The translations under genes and the position numbers were made by a program. Below are positions 8,334 through 15,643 of a stretch of 15,643 bases of DNA, piece after piece (position 1 is the stretch's first letter; every line of letters starts with the position of its first letter). Source of the stretch: Gallionellaceae bacterium UBA5126 (lineage in GTDB: Bacteria > Pseudomonadota > Gammaproteobacteria > Burkholderiales > Gallionellaceae); contig DHYQ01000041.1 of NCBI GenBank assembly GCA_002414205.1, positions 10,203-25,845 of the forward strand, given 5' to 3'. A model generated the notes under the pieces. It did no database searches, was not told the DNA's origin, and worked only from the letters and a program-made list of their open reading frames with translations.

Positions 8334-8732
8334 TTACGCCACGATACACAGGACTTCACCACCCACACCCTGGGCACGAGCCTTGCGATCAGTCATCAAA
8401 CCCTTGGAGGTCGAAACAATAGCAATGCCCAAACCATTCATCACAGGCGCAATGTCGGTAGAACCTTTGTAAATACGAAGACCAGGGCGGCTGACACGCT
8501 GAATCTTTTCGATTACCGAGCGGCCGGCATAGTACTTCAAACCAATTTCCAGAGCGGCTTTACCACTTTCAGATTTAGCAACGCTAAAATCCTCAATGTA
8601 GCCTTCATCCTTCAACACCTCAGCAATCGCCACCTTCAACTTAGACGAAGGCATCGATACAGTCACCTTTTGCGCAGCTTGCGCATTGCGAATACGCGTC
8701 AACATATCTGCAATTGGATCATTCATGCTCAT
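8334..8732 (-). CDS. rpsH: 30S ribosomal protein S8
   Basis: S8 is a primary 16S rRNA binder of the central domain; in E. coli it also represses the spc operon by binding its own mRNA near rplE. It has 132 residues. It starts [18 protein letters not shown], and the C-terminal domain shows [30 protein letters not shown] and GGEVLCIVA, the last being the rRNA-binding face. It lies nine bases after rpsN. I did not see the E. coli type S8 target in the ten-base rplX–rplE gap. Confidence 0.98.
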   Translation of the reverse strand: MSMNDPIADMLTRIRNAQAAQKVTVSMPSSKLKVAIAEVLKDEGYIEDFSVAKSESGKAALEIGLKYYAGRSVIEKIQRVSRPGLRIYKGSTDIAPVMNGLGIAIVSTSKGLMTDRKARAQGVGGEVLCIVA

Positions 8733-8741
8733 ACACTTCTC

Positions 8742-9047
8742 CTACCAACTAGCCTTAACAAGCCCTGGAATTTCACCACGCATCGCATATTCACGCACCT
8801 TGATACGACCCAGACCAAACTTACGGAAAGTACCACGAGGACGCCCAGTCAGCGCACAACGATTACGCAAGCGCACAGGACTCGCATTGCGAGGCAAGGC
8901 CTGAAGCTTCAAACGCGCAACAGCACGCTCTTCGTCGCTCAGCTTGACGTTATTAATAATCGCAAACAAAGCTTCGCGTTTTTCAGCAAACTTCGCCACG
9001 GTATCACGGCGCTTTTGCTCACGATTAATCAATGCCACTTTTGCCAT
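8742..9047 (-). CDS. rpsN: 30S ribosomal protein S14 (zinc-free long form)
   Basis: S14 belongs to the 30S head near S3, S10 and S19. It has 101 residues, the long form of proteobacteria. The C-terminal signature is [25 protein letters not shown], with only one cysteine where the short zinc form has CX2C...CX2C. It is therefore the C-minus type and needs no zinc, unlike S4 and L36 in this same cluster. The start [14 protein letters not shown] is standard. It lies ten bases after rplE. Confidence 0.98.
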   Translation of the reverse strand: MAKVALINREQKRRDTVAKFAEKREALFAIINNVKLSDEERAVARLKLQALPRNASPVRLRNRCALTGRPRGTFRKFGLGRIKVREYAMRGEIPGLVKASW

Positions 9048-9057
9048 TAGTCTTCTC

Positions 9058-9597
9058 TCATTTCTTTAAAGGGAGCTTGAAAGCCATCAGAAGAGCTTTA
9101 GCTTCTTCATCAGTTTTTGCTGTCGTGGTAATGGTGATATTCATGCCACGCAACGCATCAATCTTCTCGTACTCAATTTCAGGAAAAATGATCTGCTCTT
9201 TGACGCCCATGTTGTAATTACCACGACCATCAAAAGACTTACCAGAAATACCACGAAAATCGCGAATACGAGGAATCGCCACAGAAATCAGACGATCCAA
9301 GAATTCATACATGCGCTCTTTACGCAATGTAACCTTACAGCCAACAGGATAATCAGAACGAATCTTGAAACCCGCGATAGACTTCTTTGCCAGCGTAACA
9401 ACAGGCTTTTGACCTGCAATCTTCTGCATATCGCCAACAGCAAACTCCATTACCTTCTTGTCAGCAACTGCCTCACCCACACCCATATTCAGTGTGATTT
9501 TTTCAATGCGAGGCACTTCCATTACCGACTTATACCCAAATTGCTTAATCAATTCAGGCACTACTTGGTCTTTATAAACATCATACAAACGCGCCAT
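9058..9597 (-). CDS. rplE: 50S ribosomal protein L5
   Basis: L5 binds 5S rRNA, forms part of the central protuberance, and contacts S13 and the P-site tRNA across the subunit interface. It has 179 residues. Typical blocks are [19 protein letters not shown] (about 25-43), [41 protein letters not shown] and [15 protein letters not shown] near the end. The start [16 protein letters not shown] is normal. It is ten bases after rplX. Confidence 0.98.
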   Translation of the reverse strand: MARLYDVYKDQVVPELIKQFGYKSVMEVPRIEKITLNMGVGEAVADKKVMEFAVGDMQKIAGQKPVVTLAKKSIAGFKIRSDYPVGCKVTLRKERMYEFLDRLISVAIPRIRDFRGISGKSFDGRGNYNMGVKEQIIFPEIEYEKIDALRGMNITITTTAKTDEEAKALLMAFKLPLKK

Positions 9598-9607
9598 TTA
9601 TCACCCC

Positions 9608-9922
9608 TTAAGCGTCAATTACTTCGCCATTGGACTTGAAAATACGCACTCTGCGCCCGTTTTCCAATGTCTTAACACCCACTCGATCCGCCTTTTTGGT
9701 AGCTGGATTAAAGATCGCCACATTGGAAACATGCACCGGCATCTCTTTTTCAACAATACCACCACTCAGACCCTTAACAGGATTAGGCTTTTGATGCTTC
9801 TTCACCTTATTAATTCCTGCTACGAGCACATGCTGATCGAGCACTTGCAACACGCTACCGCGAGCACCCTTATCTTTACCAGCAATAACGATCACATCGT
9901 CATTCTTTTTGATTTTTTGCAT
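9608..9922 (-). CDS. rplX: 50S ribosomal protein L24
   Basis: L24 is an early assembly initiator for the large subunit and sits at the tunnel exit. It has 104 residues. The KOW motif is near residues 5-32 ([21 protein letters not shown]). It is followed by [15 protein letters not shown] and [18 protein letters not shown]. The start [10 protein letters not shown] is typical. It is 24 bases after rplN, the second gene of the spc group. Confidence 0.98.
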   Translation of the reverse strand: MQKIKKNDDVIVIAGKDKGARGSVLQVLDQHVLVAGINKVKKHQKPNPVKGLSGGIVEKEMPVHVSNVAIFNPATKKADRVGVKTLENGRRVRIFKSNGEVIDA

Positions 9923-9946
9923 GACCTTCCTCGATTCGCTTACTAT

Positions 9947-10315
9947 TTACAGAACTTCAGGCGCAAGCGAGACAATTTTCATAAATTTTTCAGTACGCAA
10001 CTCACGCGTCACCGGGCCAAAAATACGCGTCCCAATAGGCTCCAGCTTGTTATTCAACAAAACCGCAGCATTACCATCAAACTTCACCAAAGAACCGTCA
10101 TTACGACGAACCCCCTTGGCAGTCCGAACCACAACAGCGTTGTACACCTCACCCTTTTTGACGCGACCACGTGGCGCAGCATCCTTGATGCTGACCTTGA
10201 TCACATCACCAACGGATGCGTATCGACGCTTGGAGCCACCCAACACCTTGAAGCACATTACAGAGCGCGCCCCGGTATTGTCAGCAACATCCAGTACTGT
10301 TTGCATTTGAATCAT
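9947..10315 (-). CDS. rplN: 50S ribosomal protein L14
   Basis: L14 lies at the subunit interface and forms bridges B5 and B8 with 16S rRNA. It has 122 residues, the exact usual length, from the ATG at 10313-10315. That start gives [21 protein letters not shown], the family N-terminus, with GGAG six bases upstream. An upstream frame extension of eight residues has no support and would swallow the ribosome-binding site. The end is [11 protein letters not shown]. It is the first gene of the spc group, downstream of the largest gap in the cluster and of a candidate promoter. Confidence 0.98.
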   Translation of the reverse strand: MIQMQTVLDVADNTGARSVMCFKVLGGSKRRYASVGDVIKVSIKDAAPRGRVKKGEVYNAVVVRTAKGVRRNDGSLVKFDGNAAVLLNNKLEPIGTRIFGPVTRELRTEKFMKIVSLAPEVL

Positions 10316-10333
10316 TTTACTCTCCAACTTATT

Positions 10334-10390
10334 CCGCAAACGGCGGCCAGTTTTGGAACCCGCTAGGGGTTAGGTCGCCGGTTGCGGCGA
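10334..10390 (-). promoter_or_regulatory. Structured leader ahead of rplN
   Basis: Three short hairpins lie one after another between the predicted spc start and the rplN ribosome-binding site. The first pairs 10375-10380 with 10385-10390 (6 bp, loop of 4), the second 10357-10361 with 10367-10371 (5 bp, loop of 5), and the third 10334-10337 with 10343-10346 (4 bp, loop of 5). None has a T run, so they look like leader structure rather than a terminator. Whether they regulate anything is unknown. Confidence 0.45.
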
Positions 10391-10405
10391 TATAAGAAGC
10401 TAAAT

Positions 10406-10434
10406 ATTATATGCAACTCCGAGGAGTTGCACAA
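10406..10434 (-). promoter_or_regulatory. Candidate spc-operon promoter
   Basis: On the minus strand a perfect -10 TATAAT (10406-10411) lies 17 bases from a weak -35 TTGTGC (10429-10434, three of six matches). The predicted start is near 10399, leaving a leader of about 84 bases before rplN. The site lies in the 132-base gap between rpsQ and rplN, where E. coli has its spc promoter. A palindrome fills the spacer. Confidence 0.7.
10413..10430. repeat. Inverted repeat in the spc promoter spacer
   Basis: The 18 bases GCAACTCCGAGGAGTTGC form an inverted repeat with arms of 8 bases around GA (7 bp with a four-base loop if it folds as RNA). It fills the predicted spacer and overlaps the edge of the -35. 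It could be an operator or simply chance. Confidence 0.6.
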
Positions 10435-10447
10435 GATATTTCAGCTA

Positions 10448-10708
10448 TTAAACCGCAGCTTTTTCAAGCAGCTTCGCTACACGCCAAGATTTTGTCTTGG
10501 CCATGGGGCGGCACTCTTCAATCAATACCTGATCACCAGACTTGAATTCGTTATTCTCGTCATGTGCGTGGTATTTCTTGGAGACGCGAACAACTTTACC
10601 CAACAAAGGGTGTTTCACCTTACGCTCCACCAACACAGTAACCGTCTTGTCCATTTTGTCACTTACAACGGTACCAGCCAAAGTACGCTTCAATTTGACT
10701 TCGCTCAT
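10448..10708 (-). CDS. rpsQ: 30S ribosomal protein S17
   Basis: S17 is an OB-fold primary 16S rRNA binder of the 5' domain, needed for early 30S assembly. It has 86 residues. [32 protein letters not shown] (about 7-38) and [20 protein letters not shown] are diagnostic. Its ATG overlaps the rpmC stop codon by four bases (ATGA), so it is probably translated by coupling. It is the last gene of the S10 group, and the gap to rplN is the largest between complete genes of the cluster. Confidence 0.98.
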   Translation of the reverse strand: MSEVKLKRTLAGTVVSDKMDKTVTVLVERKVKHPLLGKVVRVSKKYHAHDENNEFKSGDQVLIEECRPMAKTKSWRVAKLLEKAAV

Positions 10709-10899
10709 TTCACAGCACCTTTTTGTGTCAGAACAGTTTTAATCCGGGCAATGTCACGGCGAACTTTACGGATTTCGCTGGTATTGCTCATTTGCTGAGT
10801 CGCAACTTTCATGCGCAAACCGAATTGCGCCTTGGTCAAAGACAGCAATTCTGCATTCAGCTCATCAGCAGTCTTGTTTTTCAATTCACTTGCTTTCAT
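10705..10899 (-). CDS. rpmC: 50S ribosomal protein L29
   Basis: L29 is a small, mostly helical protein at the tunnel exit, near the docking site for trigger factor and SRP. It has 64 residues. [21 protein letters not shown] forms the first helix, [30 protein letters not shown] the rest, which fits the two-helix coiled-coil hairpin of the family. It starts one base after rplP ends and overlaps rpsQ by four bases. Confidence 0.97.
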   Translation of the reverse strand: MKASELKNKTADELNAELLSLTKAQFGLRMKVATQQMSNTSEIRKVRRDIARIKTVLTQKGAVK

Positions 10900-10900
10900 G

Positions 10901-11317
10901 TTAGGTCCCTACTTGTCGCACTACAAAAGTTGTGGGGAAAGGCAACTTGGCGGAAGCCAGGCGGAAAGCTTCACGCGCCAACTCTTCAGCCACACCATCC
11001 ATTTCGTACAACATTTTGCCAGGTTGAATTTCGGCCACGTAGTACTCAGGATTACCCTTACCATTACCCATACGCACTTCAGCAGGCTTCTGGGAAATTG
11101 GCTTATCGGGGAACACACGAATCCAGATACGACCACCACGCTTAATGTGACGCGTCATAGCACGACGGGCGGCTTCAATTTGACGGGCAGTCAAACGGCC
11201 ACGACCAACGGCCTTCAAACCGAATTCACCAAAACTTACCTGGTTGCCGCGTGTCGCCAAGCCGGTATTACGGCCTTTCTGCTCCTTGCGGTATTTTCTT
11301 CTAGCTGGCTGTAGCAT
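10901..11317 (-). CDS. rplP: 50S ribosomal protein L16
   Basis: L16 is a late-assembly large-subunit protein near the A site and 5S rRNA. It has 138 residues. It starts [19 protein letters not shown] and contains [29 protein letters not shown] (about 50-78) and [21 protein letters not shown]. The Arg in [11 protein letters not shown] corresponds to the region hydroxylated by YcfD in E. coli, though the exact residue was not aligned here. The ATG at 11315-11317 lies inside the end of rpsC, a 17-base overlap in another frame. Confidence 0.98.
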   Translation of the reverse strand: MLQPARRKYRKEQKGRNTGLATRGNQVSFGEFGLKAVGRGRLTARQIEAARRAMTRHIKRGGRIWIRVFPDKPISQKPAEVRMGNGKGNPEYYVAEIQPGKMLYEMDGVAEELAREAFRLASAKLPFPTTFVVRQVGT

Positions 11318-12008
11318 GCTTTGCTCCCGACTTTCTTACTTTCTTTTCTGGCTCTGCGGCGGCAGTTGCAACTTGCTCCTGACCCATATCACCCTTGAAA
11401 ACCCAAACTTTAACGCCGATGATGCCATAAGTCGTCAAAGCCTCGGCCGTACCGTAATCAATATCAGCGCGCAGTGTATGCAAGGGCACACGACCTTCGC
11501 GATACCATTCAGTGCGTGCGATTTCAATACCGTTCAGACGACCACCGCTCATGATCTTGATGCCCTGAGCACCCAAACGCATAGCGTTTTGCATGGCGCG
11601 CTTCATGGCACGACGGAACATGATGCGCTTTTCCAACTGAGCAGTAATGCTTTCGGCGATCAGTTGTGCATCAATTTCAGGCTTGCGCACTTCTTCAATT
11701 GCCAAATCAACGGCTTGCAGACCCATACGCTTGCGCAATTCTGCGCGCAGCAGTTCAATGTCTTCGCCTTTTTTGCCAATTACCATCCCTGGGCGGGCGG
11801 TGTAAATGGTCACCTTGGCGCTCTTAGCAGGACGCTCGATCACAATCTTGGAAACACCAGCGCTAGCCAGCTTTTTCTTCAAGAAAGCACGGATTTCAAT
11901 ATCCTTGTGCAGCAACTTGGCGAAATTTTCGCTGTTGGCATACCACTTGGAATCCCAATTTTTACGTACGCTCAACCGGAAACCGGTTGGATGAATTTTC
12001 TGTCCCAT
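11301..12008 (-). CDS. rpsC: 30S ribosomal protein S3
   Basis: S3 lines the mRNA entry channel with S4 and S5 and contributes to the ribosomal helicase activity. It has 235 residues. It begins [23 protein letters not shown]. The KH domain spans roughly residues 39-107 with its GXXG loop in [10 protein letters not shown]. The C-terminal domain holds [54 protein letters not shown]. The last 25 residues are a low-complexity Ala/Lys tail ([14 protein letters not shown]), variable in the family. It overlaps rplP by 17 bases. Confidence 0.98.
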   Translation of the reverse strand: MGQKIHPTGFRLSVRKNWDSKWYANSENFAKLLHKDIEIRAFLKKKLASAGVSKIVIERPAKSAKVTIYTARPGMVIGKKGEDIELLRAELRKRMGLQAVDLAIEEVRKPEIDAQLIAESITAQLEKRIMFRRAMKRAMQNAMRLGAQGIKIMSGGRLNGIEIARTEWYREGRVPLHTLRADIDYGTAEALTTYGIIGVKVWVFKGDMGQEQVATAAAEPEKKVRKSGAKHATAS

Positions 12009-12015
12009 AATTCCC

Positions 12016-12348
12016 TCAGCTACCTACGCGAACGGTAATGTGGCATGTCTGCTTTTCAATGCGATTGCCACGACCCTTAGCACGCGCTGCAAAACGCTTC
12101 AAAGATGCTGCTTTGTCAACGTAAATTACCTTGACCATCAGCGTATCGATGTCTGCACCGTCGTTGTGTTCAGCATTGGCGATTGCGGAGTCCAGTGCTT
12201 TCTTGATAATGCCAGCACCCTTTTTGGGGCTGAAGTTCAGGATGTTCAATGCCTGACCAACAGGCAGACCACGGATTTGATCCGCAACCAAGCGAGCCTT
12301 CTGGGCAGAAATACGAACATTTTTTGCAACAGCAGTTGTCAATGTCAT
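12016..12348 (-). CDS. rplV: 50S ribosomal protein L22
   Basis: L22 is an early assembly protein whose long beta hairpin lines the exit tunnel beside L4, where macrolide-resistance changes occur in other bacteria. It has 110 residues. [22 protein letters not shown] near residues 13-34 and the hairpin region [24 protein letters not shown] near 84-108 identify it. The first residues ([11 protein letters not shown]) differ from the common METIA/MEVKA form, but N-termini vary. The ATG has GGAG eight bases upstream. It is seven bases before rpsC. Confidence 0.97.
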   Translation of the reverse strand: MTLTTAVAKNVRISAQKARLVADQIRGLPVGQALNILNFSPKKGAGIIKKALDSAIANAEHNDGADIDTLMVKVIYVDKAASLKRFAARAKGRGNRIEKQTCHITVRVGS

Positions 12349-12360
12349 TTCATGGTCTCC

Positions 12361-12636
12361 TTATCGCTTCGCTTTTTTATCAGCAGCATGACCCTTGAAG
12401 GTACGCGTCAGCGAAAACTCACCCAGTTTGTGACCAACCATATTTTCGGACACATACACGGGAATATGCTGCTTACCGTTATGCACCGCAATGGTCAAAC
12501 CCACAAACTCAGGCAACACTGTGGAACGACGCGACCAAGTCTTGATAGGACGCTTGTCGTTATTGGCCCGCACTGTCTCTACTTTTTTCAGCAGATGTGC
12601 ATCAACGAATGGGCCTTTCTTAATAGAACGTGCCAT
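12361..12636 (-). CDS. rpsS: 30S ribosomal protein S19
   Basis: S19 forms a pair with S13 in the 30S head near the A-site tRNA. It has 91 residues. [20 protein letters not shown] opens it, [32 protein letters not shown] is the core block at about 31-62, and [26 protein letters not shown] closes it. Every block is standard. It lies ten bases after rplB and 12 before rplV. Confidence 0.99.
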   Translation of the reverse strand: MARSIKKGPFVDAHLLKKVETVRANNDKRPIKTWSRRSTVLPEFVGLTIAVHNGKQHIPVYVSENMVGHKLGEFSLTRTFKGHAADKKAKR

Positions 12637-12646
12637 GAATTACCCC

Positions 12647-13474
12647 TTAAACCTGAAAGCGACGACGCACAATCATGTTGCTTGTACGCTTGTTGCGACG
12701 TGTACGGAAACCCTTGGCTGGAACACCCCATGGGCTGACTGGATGACGACCAGCCGCGGTCTTGCCTTCGCCACCACCATGCGGGTGGTCGATCGGGTTC
12801 ATAACCACACCGCGCACGGTAGGACGAACACCGCGCCAGCGCATCGCACCAGCCTTACCAATGGAACGCAGACTGTGTTCGGAATTACCGACTTCGCCCA
12901 GTGTTGCCTTGCAATCTACGTGCACCTTGCGAATTTCACCGGAGCGCAAACGCAATTGAGCGTAGCTACCTTCACGTGCCAACAGTTGAACCGAAGTACC
13001 CGCGGAACGTGCCAATTGCGCGCCTTTGCCAGGTTGCATTTCGATGCAGTGAATCACGGAACCGACGGGAATATTGCGCAAAGGCAATGCATTACCAGGC
13101 TTGATTGGCGCTTCAGAGCCGCTAATCAGGGCTGCGCCGGCAACCACGCCCTTAGGGGCGATGATATAGCGACGTTCACCATCCGCATAGCACAACAGAG
13201 CCAAGTAGGCACTACGATTCGGATCGTATTCCAAGCGCTCAACCTTGGCAGGAATCCCATCCTTACCACGCTTGAAGTCCACCAAACGATAGTGCTGCTT
13301 GTGGCCACCACCCATATGACGAGTAGTAATGTGACCATTGTTGTTACGACCAGCAGTCTTGGTTTTCTTTTCCAGCAGCGCTGCAACTGGCTTACCCTTG
13401 TGCAGATCGCGGTTCACTACACGCAGGACGCCACGCTGACCTGGAGTAGTTGGTTTCAATTTAATCAGTGCCAT
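12647..13474 (-). CDS. rplB: 50S ribosomal protein L2
   Basis: L2 is the most conserved large-subunit protein. It joins the subunits and supports peptidyl transferase. It has 275 residues. The N-terminal OB domain is followed by an SH3-like domain. The signature HPHGGGEG near residue 230 contains the histidine known to matter for activity in E. coli L2 (His229). Other markers are [19 protein letters not shown] at about 45-63 and the basic end [14 protein letters not shown]. It lies five bases after rplW. Confidence 0.99.
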   Translation of the reverse strand: MALIKLKPTTPGQRGVLRVVNRDLHKGKPVAALLEKKTKTAGRNNNGHITTRHMGGGHKQHYRLVDFKRGKDGIPAKVERLEYDPNRSAYLALLCYADGERRYIIAPKGVVAGAALISGSEAPIKPGNALPLRNIPVGSVIHCIEMQPGKGAQLARSAGTSVQLLAREGSYAQLRLRSGEIRKVHVDCKATLGEVGNSEHSLRSIGKAGAMRWRGVRPTVRGVVMNPIDHPHGGGEGKTAAGRHPVSPWGVPAKGFRTRRNKRTSNMIVRRRFQV

Positions 13475-13479
13475 GATGC

Positions 13480-13797
13480 TTACCCTTGCTCACTTTCTGC
13501 AAAGCTGATTTGCTGACCGGGAACCAGGCAAACAAAAGCCTTCTTCCAGTTATTACGACGCCCCGTGAAACGGCCCATGCGCTTTACCTTGCCCTTGACG
13601 CAGCAAACCTGCACGCTATCCACTGCCACCTTGAACATCAATTCAACCGCCGCCTTGATTTCGGGCTTGGTCGCATCGGATGCAACACGGAAAATCACTT
13701 GCTCGTTCTTTTCAGCAACGAAGGTTGCCTTTTCAGAAATCTGCGGAGCCAGCAACACCTTCATCAGGCGTTCTTCACTAAATTTTTGCGTGCTCAT
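13480..13797 (-). CDS. rplW: 50S ribosomal protein L23
   Basis: L23 is the docking site at the tunnel exit for trigger factor and SRP. It has 105 residues. [18 protein letters not shown] (about 8-25) and [29 protein letters not shown] near the end are diagnostic. The ATG at 13795-13797 overlaps the rplD stop codon by four bases (ATGA), which favours this start over the internal Met12. Translation is likely coupled to rplD. Confidence 0.98.
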   Translation of the reverse strand: MSTQKFSEERLMKVLLAPQISEKATFVAEKNEQVIFRVASDATKPEIKAAVELMFKVAVDSVQVCCVKGKVKRMGRFTGRRNNWKKAFVCLVPGQQISFAESEQG

Positions 13798-14420
13798 GCG
13801 AACATCTCCTCCATCTTAGCGACCGCTTCGCGGGTAATCACCACCTTAGGGAAGCGAACCAAGCTCACCGGATCAGCCTGATAGGCCTCCAGCACCAGCA
13901 CATTGTGCAGATTGCGAGAAGACAGATACAAGTTTTCATCCAGAGCGTCCGTAATAAACAAAACGCGTTCATCACCCAGACCCAAGGCCTTCATTGTTTC
14001 AACAAAACGCTTGGTCTTGGGAGCATCCACCACCAAAGCATCCACCACTGTCAAACGACCTTCGGCGACCAGCTTCGACAAAATCGAAGACAAACCGGCG
14101 CGATACATTTTGCGGTTAACCTTTTGGCTGTAATTTTCCTCACCAGTATTGGGGAAAATCTTACCACCCCCACGCCACAGCGGGCTATTGGCCATACCAG
14201 CACGGGCACGACCAGTACCTTTTTGCGCAAACGGCTTCTTGGTACTACGGGAGATTTCGCTACGACCCTTTTGCTTGCTGTTGGCAGCACGGGCATTCGC
14301 CATATAGGCAGTCACCAACTGGTGCACCAGGTCTTCGTTGTATTCGCGCGCGAACACCGCATCAGACGCATTCAGGGATGCAGCAGCCTGACCTTGTTGA
14401 TTAATTACCTTCAGTTCCAT
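13794..14420 (-). CDS. rplD: 50S ribosomal protein L4
   Basis: L4 is an early assembly protein with a long loop lining the exit tunnel; in E. coli it also shuts down its own operon through the S10 leader. It has 208 residues. The loop region is [31 protein letters not shown] at about 61-91. [13 protein letters not shown] and [16 protein letters not shown] belong to the globular domain. The ATG overlaps the rplC stop by one base (TAATG) and the end overlaps rplW by four bases, so the three are probably translated as a coupled block. Confidence 0.98.
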   Translation of the reverse strand: MELKVINQQGQAAASLNASDAVFAREYNEDLVHQLVTAYMANARAANSKQKGRSEISRSTKKPFAQKGTGRARAGMANSPLWRGGGKIFPNTGEENYSQKVNRKMYRAGLSSILSKLVAEGRLTVVDALVVDAPKTKRFVETMKALGLGDERVLFITDALDENLYLSSRNLHNVLVLEAYQADPVSLVRFPKVVITREAVAKMEEMFA

Positions 14421-15064
14421 TACACACCTGCCTTCACTGCGGGACGAACCACCACGCTACCATTGGTGGCACCAGGAACAGCACCCTTAACCAACAGCAG
14501 TTGACGCGCAACATCAACGCGCACCACTTGCAGATTCTGCACAGTCTTCTGCACGTCACCCAAATGACCGCACATACGCTTACCAGGGAACACACGACCA
14601 GGATCCTGCGCCATACCGATAGAACCGGGTACGTTATGCGACTTGGAGTTACCATGGGTTGCGCGACCGGAAGCAAAGTTGTAGCGCTTGATGGTACCTG
14701 CAAAGCCCTTACCCTTGGAAACGCCAGTGACGTCAACCAATTGACCTTCCTTGAACATCTCAACGCTCAACTGCGCGCCCATTTGCATGGAAGCAATTTG
14801 CTCGGCAGTAACGGTGAATTCCTTCAGCTTGCTACCCGCTTGAACACCCGCTTTCGCGTAGTGACCAGCAGCAGCCTTGACCACTCGACTTGGACGACGA
14901 GTGCCGTAAGCAACTTGAACGGCGGTATAGCCATCCGTTGCCACGGACTTTAATTGCGTGATGCGATTATTGGACATTTCCAGCACAGTCACCGGCAACG
15001 AAGCGCCATCTTCGGTGAACACGCGGGTCATGCCAATCTTGCGACCGACAAGTCCTAGACTCAT
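14420..15064 (-). CDS. rplC: 50S ribosomal protein L3
   Basis: L3 is one of the two assembly initiators of the large subunit and reaches towards the peptidyl transferase centre. It has 214 residues. [16 protein letters not shown] starts it. The conserved block around 132-165 ([18 protein letters not shown], then [14 protein letters not shown]) includes Gln153, the counterpart of the Gln150 methylated by PrmB in E. coli. A strong AAGGA lies seven to eight bases before the ATG. It is separated from rpsJ by 53 bases that hold only a weak hairpin. Confidence 0.98.
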   Translation of the reverse strand: MSLGLVGRKIGMTRVFTEDGASLPVTVLEMSNNRITQLKSVATDGYTAVQVAYGTRRPSRVVKAAAGHYAKAGVQAGSKLKEFTVTAEQIASMQMGAQLSVEMFKEGQLVDVTGVSKGKGFAGTIKRYNFASGRATHGNSKSHNVPGSIGMAQDPGRVFPGKRMCGHLGDVQKTVQNLQVVRVDVARQLLLVKGAVPGATNGSVVVRPAVKAGV

Positions 15065-15117
15065 TTTTCTTTCCTTTTTAAGGGGTTAACTACAATTGGC
15101 TAACCGATTCTCAACAA

Positions 15118-15426
15118 CTACAGCTTGATTTCTACATCAACACCGGCTGGCAGATCCAGCTTCATCAAAGCATCAACAGTCTTGTCTGTTGGGTCAATGA
15201 TGTCCATCAAACGCAGATGGGTGCGAATTTCAAATTGATCGCGCGAGGTCTTGTTCACGTGAGGCGAACGCAGAACGTCGAAACGCTCAATCTTGGTTGG
15301 CAGAGGCACCGGGCCATTTACAACCGCGCCAGTGCGCTTGGCTGTATCCACAATCTGCGCGGCCGATTGATCGATCAGACGATAATCGAACGCCTTCAGG
15401 CGGATGCGAATTTTTTGACTTTGCAT
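15118..15426 (-). CDS. rpsJ: 30S ribosomal protein S10
   Basis: S10 belongs to the 30S head; as NusE it also joins transcription antitermination complexes with NusB. It has 102 residues from the chosen ATG at 15424-15426. This start gives [22 protein letters not shown], the family N-terminus. An in-frame ATG at 15441 would add MTEKI, but has no Shine-Dalgarno sequence and no family support. [22 protein letters not shown] and [12 protein letters not shown] at the end are diagnostic. It is the first gene of the S10 group, downstream of a candidate promoter and of the tuf terminator. Confidence 0.97.
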   Translation of the reverse strand: MQSQKIRIRLKAFDYRLIDQSAAQIVDTAKRTGAVVNGPVPLPTKIERFDVLRSPHVNKTSRDQFEIRTHLRLMDIIDPTDKTVDALMKLDLPAGVDVEIKL

Positions 15427-15501
15427 AATTTTCTCTGTCATCTATGCGGCTAACCGCTAATTAAAGAACGAATTGCACGGACATACCATGCGAGGGGGCG
15501 C

Positions 15502-15529
15502 ATTTTATCCCATCTTTATGAAAAGTAAA
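15502..15529 (-). promoter_or_regulatory. Candidate S10-operon promoter with GC-rich discriminator
   Basis: On the minus strand the -35 TTTACT (15524-15529, four of six matches) is 16 bases from the -10 TAAAAT (15502-15507, five of six). The bases just after the -10 are GCGCCCCC, a GC-rich discriminator of the kind known from promoters under stringent (ppGpp) control. The start would be near 15495, leaving about 69 bases of leader before rpsJ. This is a consensus match only. Confidence 0.65.
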
Positions 15530-15567
15530 GCAGATTTTCATTAGGTATCGGCAGCCACCGGAAATAA

Positions 15568-15596
15568 AAAACCGCAGGTGTAGCACCTGCGGTTTT
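15568..15596 (-). terminator. Intrinsic terminator after tuf
   Basis: A perfect 13-bp stem (15568-15580 with 15584-15596) has a three-base loop. On the minus strand it is followed by a T-rich tract (TTTTTTATTT counting the stem end) and lies 17 bases after the tuf stop codon. It separates the upstream tuf transcript from the S10 operon. Confidence 0.9.
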
Positions 15597-15613
15597 CTGA
15601 TCGAGCGGGTAGA

Positions 15614-15643
15614 TTACTCGATAATCTTAGCCACCACACCGGC
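15614..15643 (-). CDS. tuf: Elongation factor Tu, last nine codons (partial)
   Basis: The minus strand reads AGVVAKIIE then TAA at the window edge. This equals the C-terminal end of betaproteobacterial EF-Tu, which closes in GRTVGAGVVAKIIE or a close variant. EF-Tu delivers aminoacyl-tRNA to the ribosome in a GTP-dependent step. Only nine residues are visible, so the call leans on context: tuf, the last gene of the str operon, is the usual upstream neighbour of rpsJ. Confidence 0.85.
   Translation of the reverse strand, partial: AGVVAKIIE

Noticed and set aside
7728..9050. 440-codon plus-strand open frame opposite rplR, rplF, rpsH and rpsN
   Set aside because: It crosses four well-conserved genes in antisense, and His/Thr/Gln richness comes from the reverse complement of their codons.
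9598..9607. Possible S8 repressor site between rplX and rplE
   Set aside because: The gap is ten bases and I could not make out the E. coli type S8-binding helix around it by eye.
15084..15105. GGTTA/TAACC inverted repeat between rpsJ and rplC
   Set aside because: Only 5 bp with a 12-base loop and no T run; too weak to call a terminator or regulator.
15457..15489. Ten-codon open frame in the S10 leader
   Set aside because: No Shine-Dalgarno sequence precedes its ATG and the peptide has no run of one amino acid that would suggest an attenuation peptide.
1..15643. CRISPR array, insertion sequence, tRNA or a new gene system
   Set aside because: No spaced direct repeats, transposase-like frames, tRNA-like folds or unexplained gaps over about 135 bases were found; nearly every base belongs to a recognised gene.

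Overview
The window is almost entirely the S10–spc–alpha ribosomal protein super-cluster of a proteobacterium. It lies on the minus strand, so transcription runs from high to low coordinates. Three things point to a betaproteobacterium: infA sits between secY and rpmJ (in Escherichia coli it is elsewhere), the r-protein sequences read like those of Neisseriales, Rhodocyclales or Burkholderiales, and tuf lies immediately upstream of rpsJ. The genus cannot be fixed by eye.

Layout, following minus-strand transcription. The last nine codons of tuf (EF-Tu) end at 15614 and are followed by a strong terminator at 15568-15596. A candidate S10 promoter with a GC-rich discriminator then leads into rpsJ-rplC-rplD-rplW-rplB-rpsS-rplV-rpsC-rplP-rpmC-rpsQ. 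The widest gap between complete r-protein genes (10316-10447) holds a candidate spc promoter and a structured leader ahead of rplN-rplX-rplE-rpsN-rpsH-rplF-rplR-rpsE-rpmD-rplO-secY-infA-rpmJ. A third candidate promoter, with an extended -10, abuts the rpmJ stop codon and would drive the alpha group rpsM-rpsK-rpsD-rpoA-rplQ. A symmetrical hairpin terminator at 1651-1676 closes the cluster. Genes are packed with gaps from 0 to about 50 bases and several overlaps of 1, 4 or 17 bases, so translational coupling is likely.

Beyond the cluster, still on the minus strand, are cysK (cysteine synthase A) and a four-helix DUF4149-type membrane protein that starts inside the cysK stop codon (GTGA overlap). 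Facing them on the plus strand is the 3' end of rph (RNase PH), with a terminator hairpin between the convergent genes.

Together the genes supply most proteins of the 50S and 30S cores, the RNA polymerase alpha subunit, IF1 and the SecY translocation channel. No mobile element, CRISPR array, RNA gene or novel defence-type system is visible. The points most worth a second look are the four-cysteine (zinc-ribbon) form of S4 started by TTG, the very short alpha leader, the palindrome inside the spc promoter, and the tight cysK–DUF4149 coupling.
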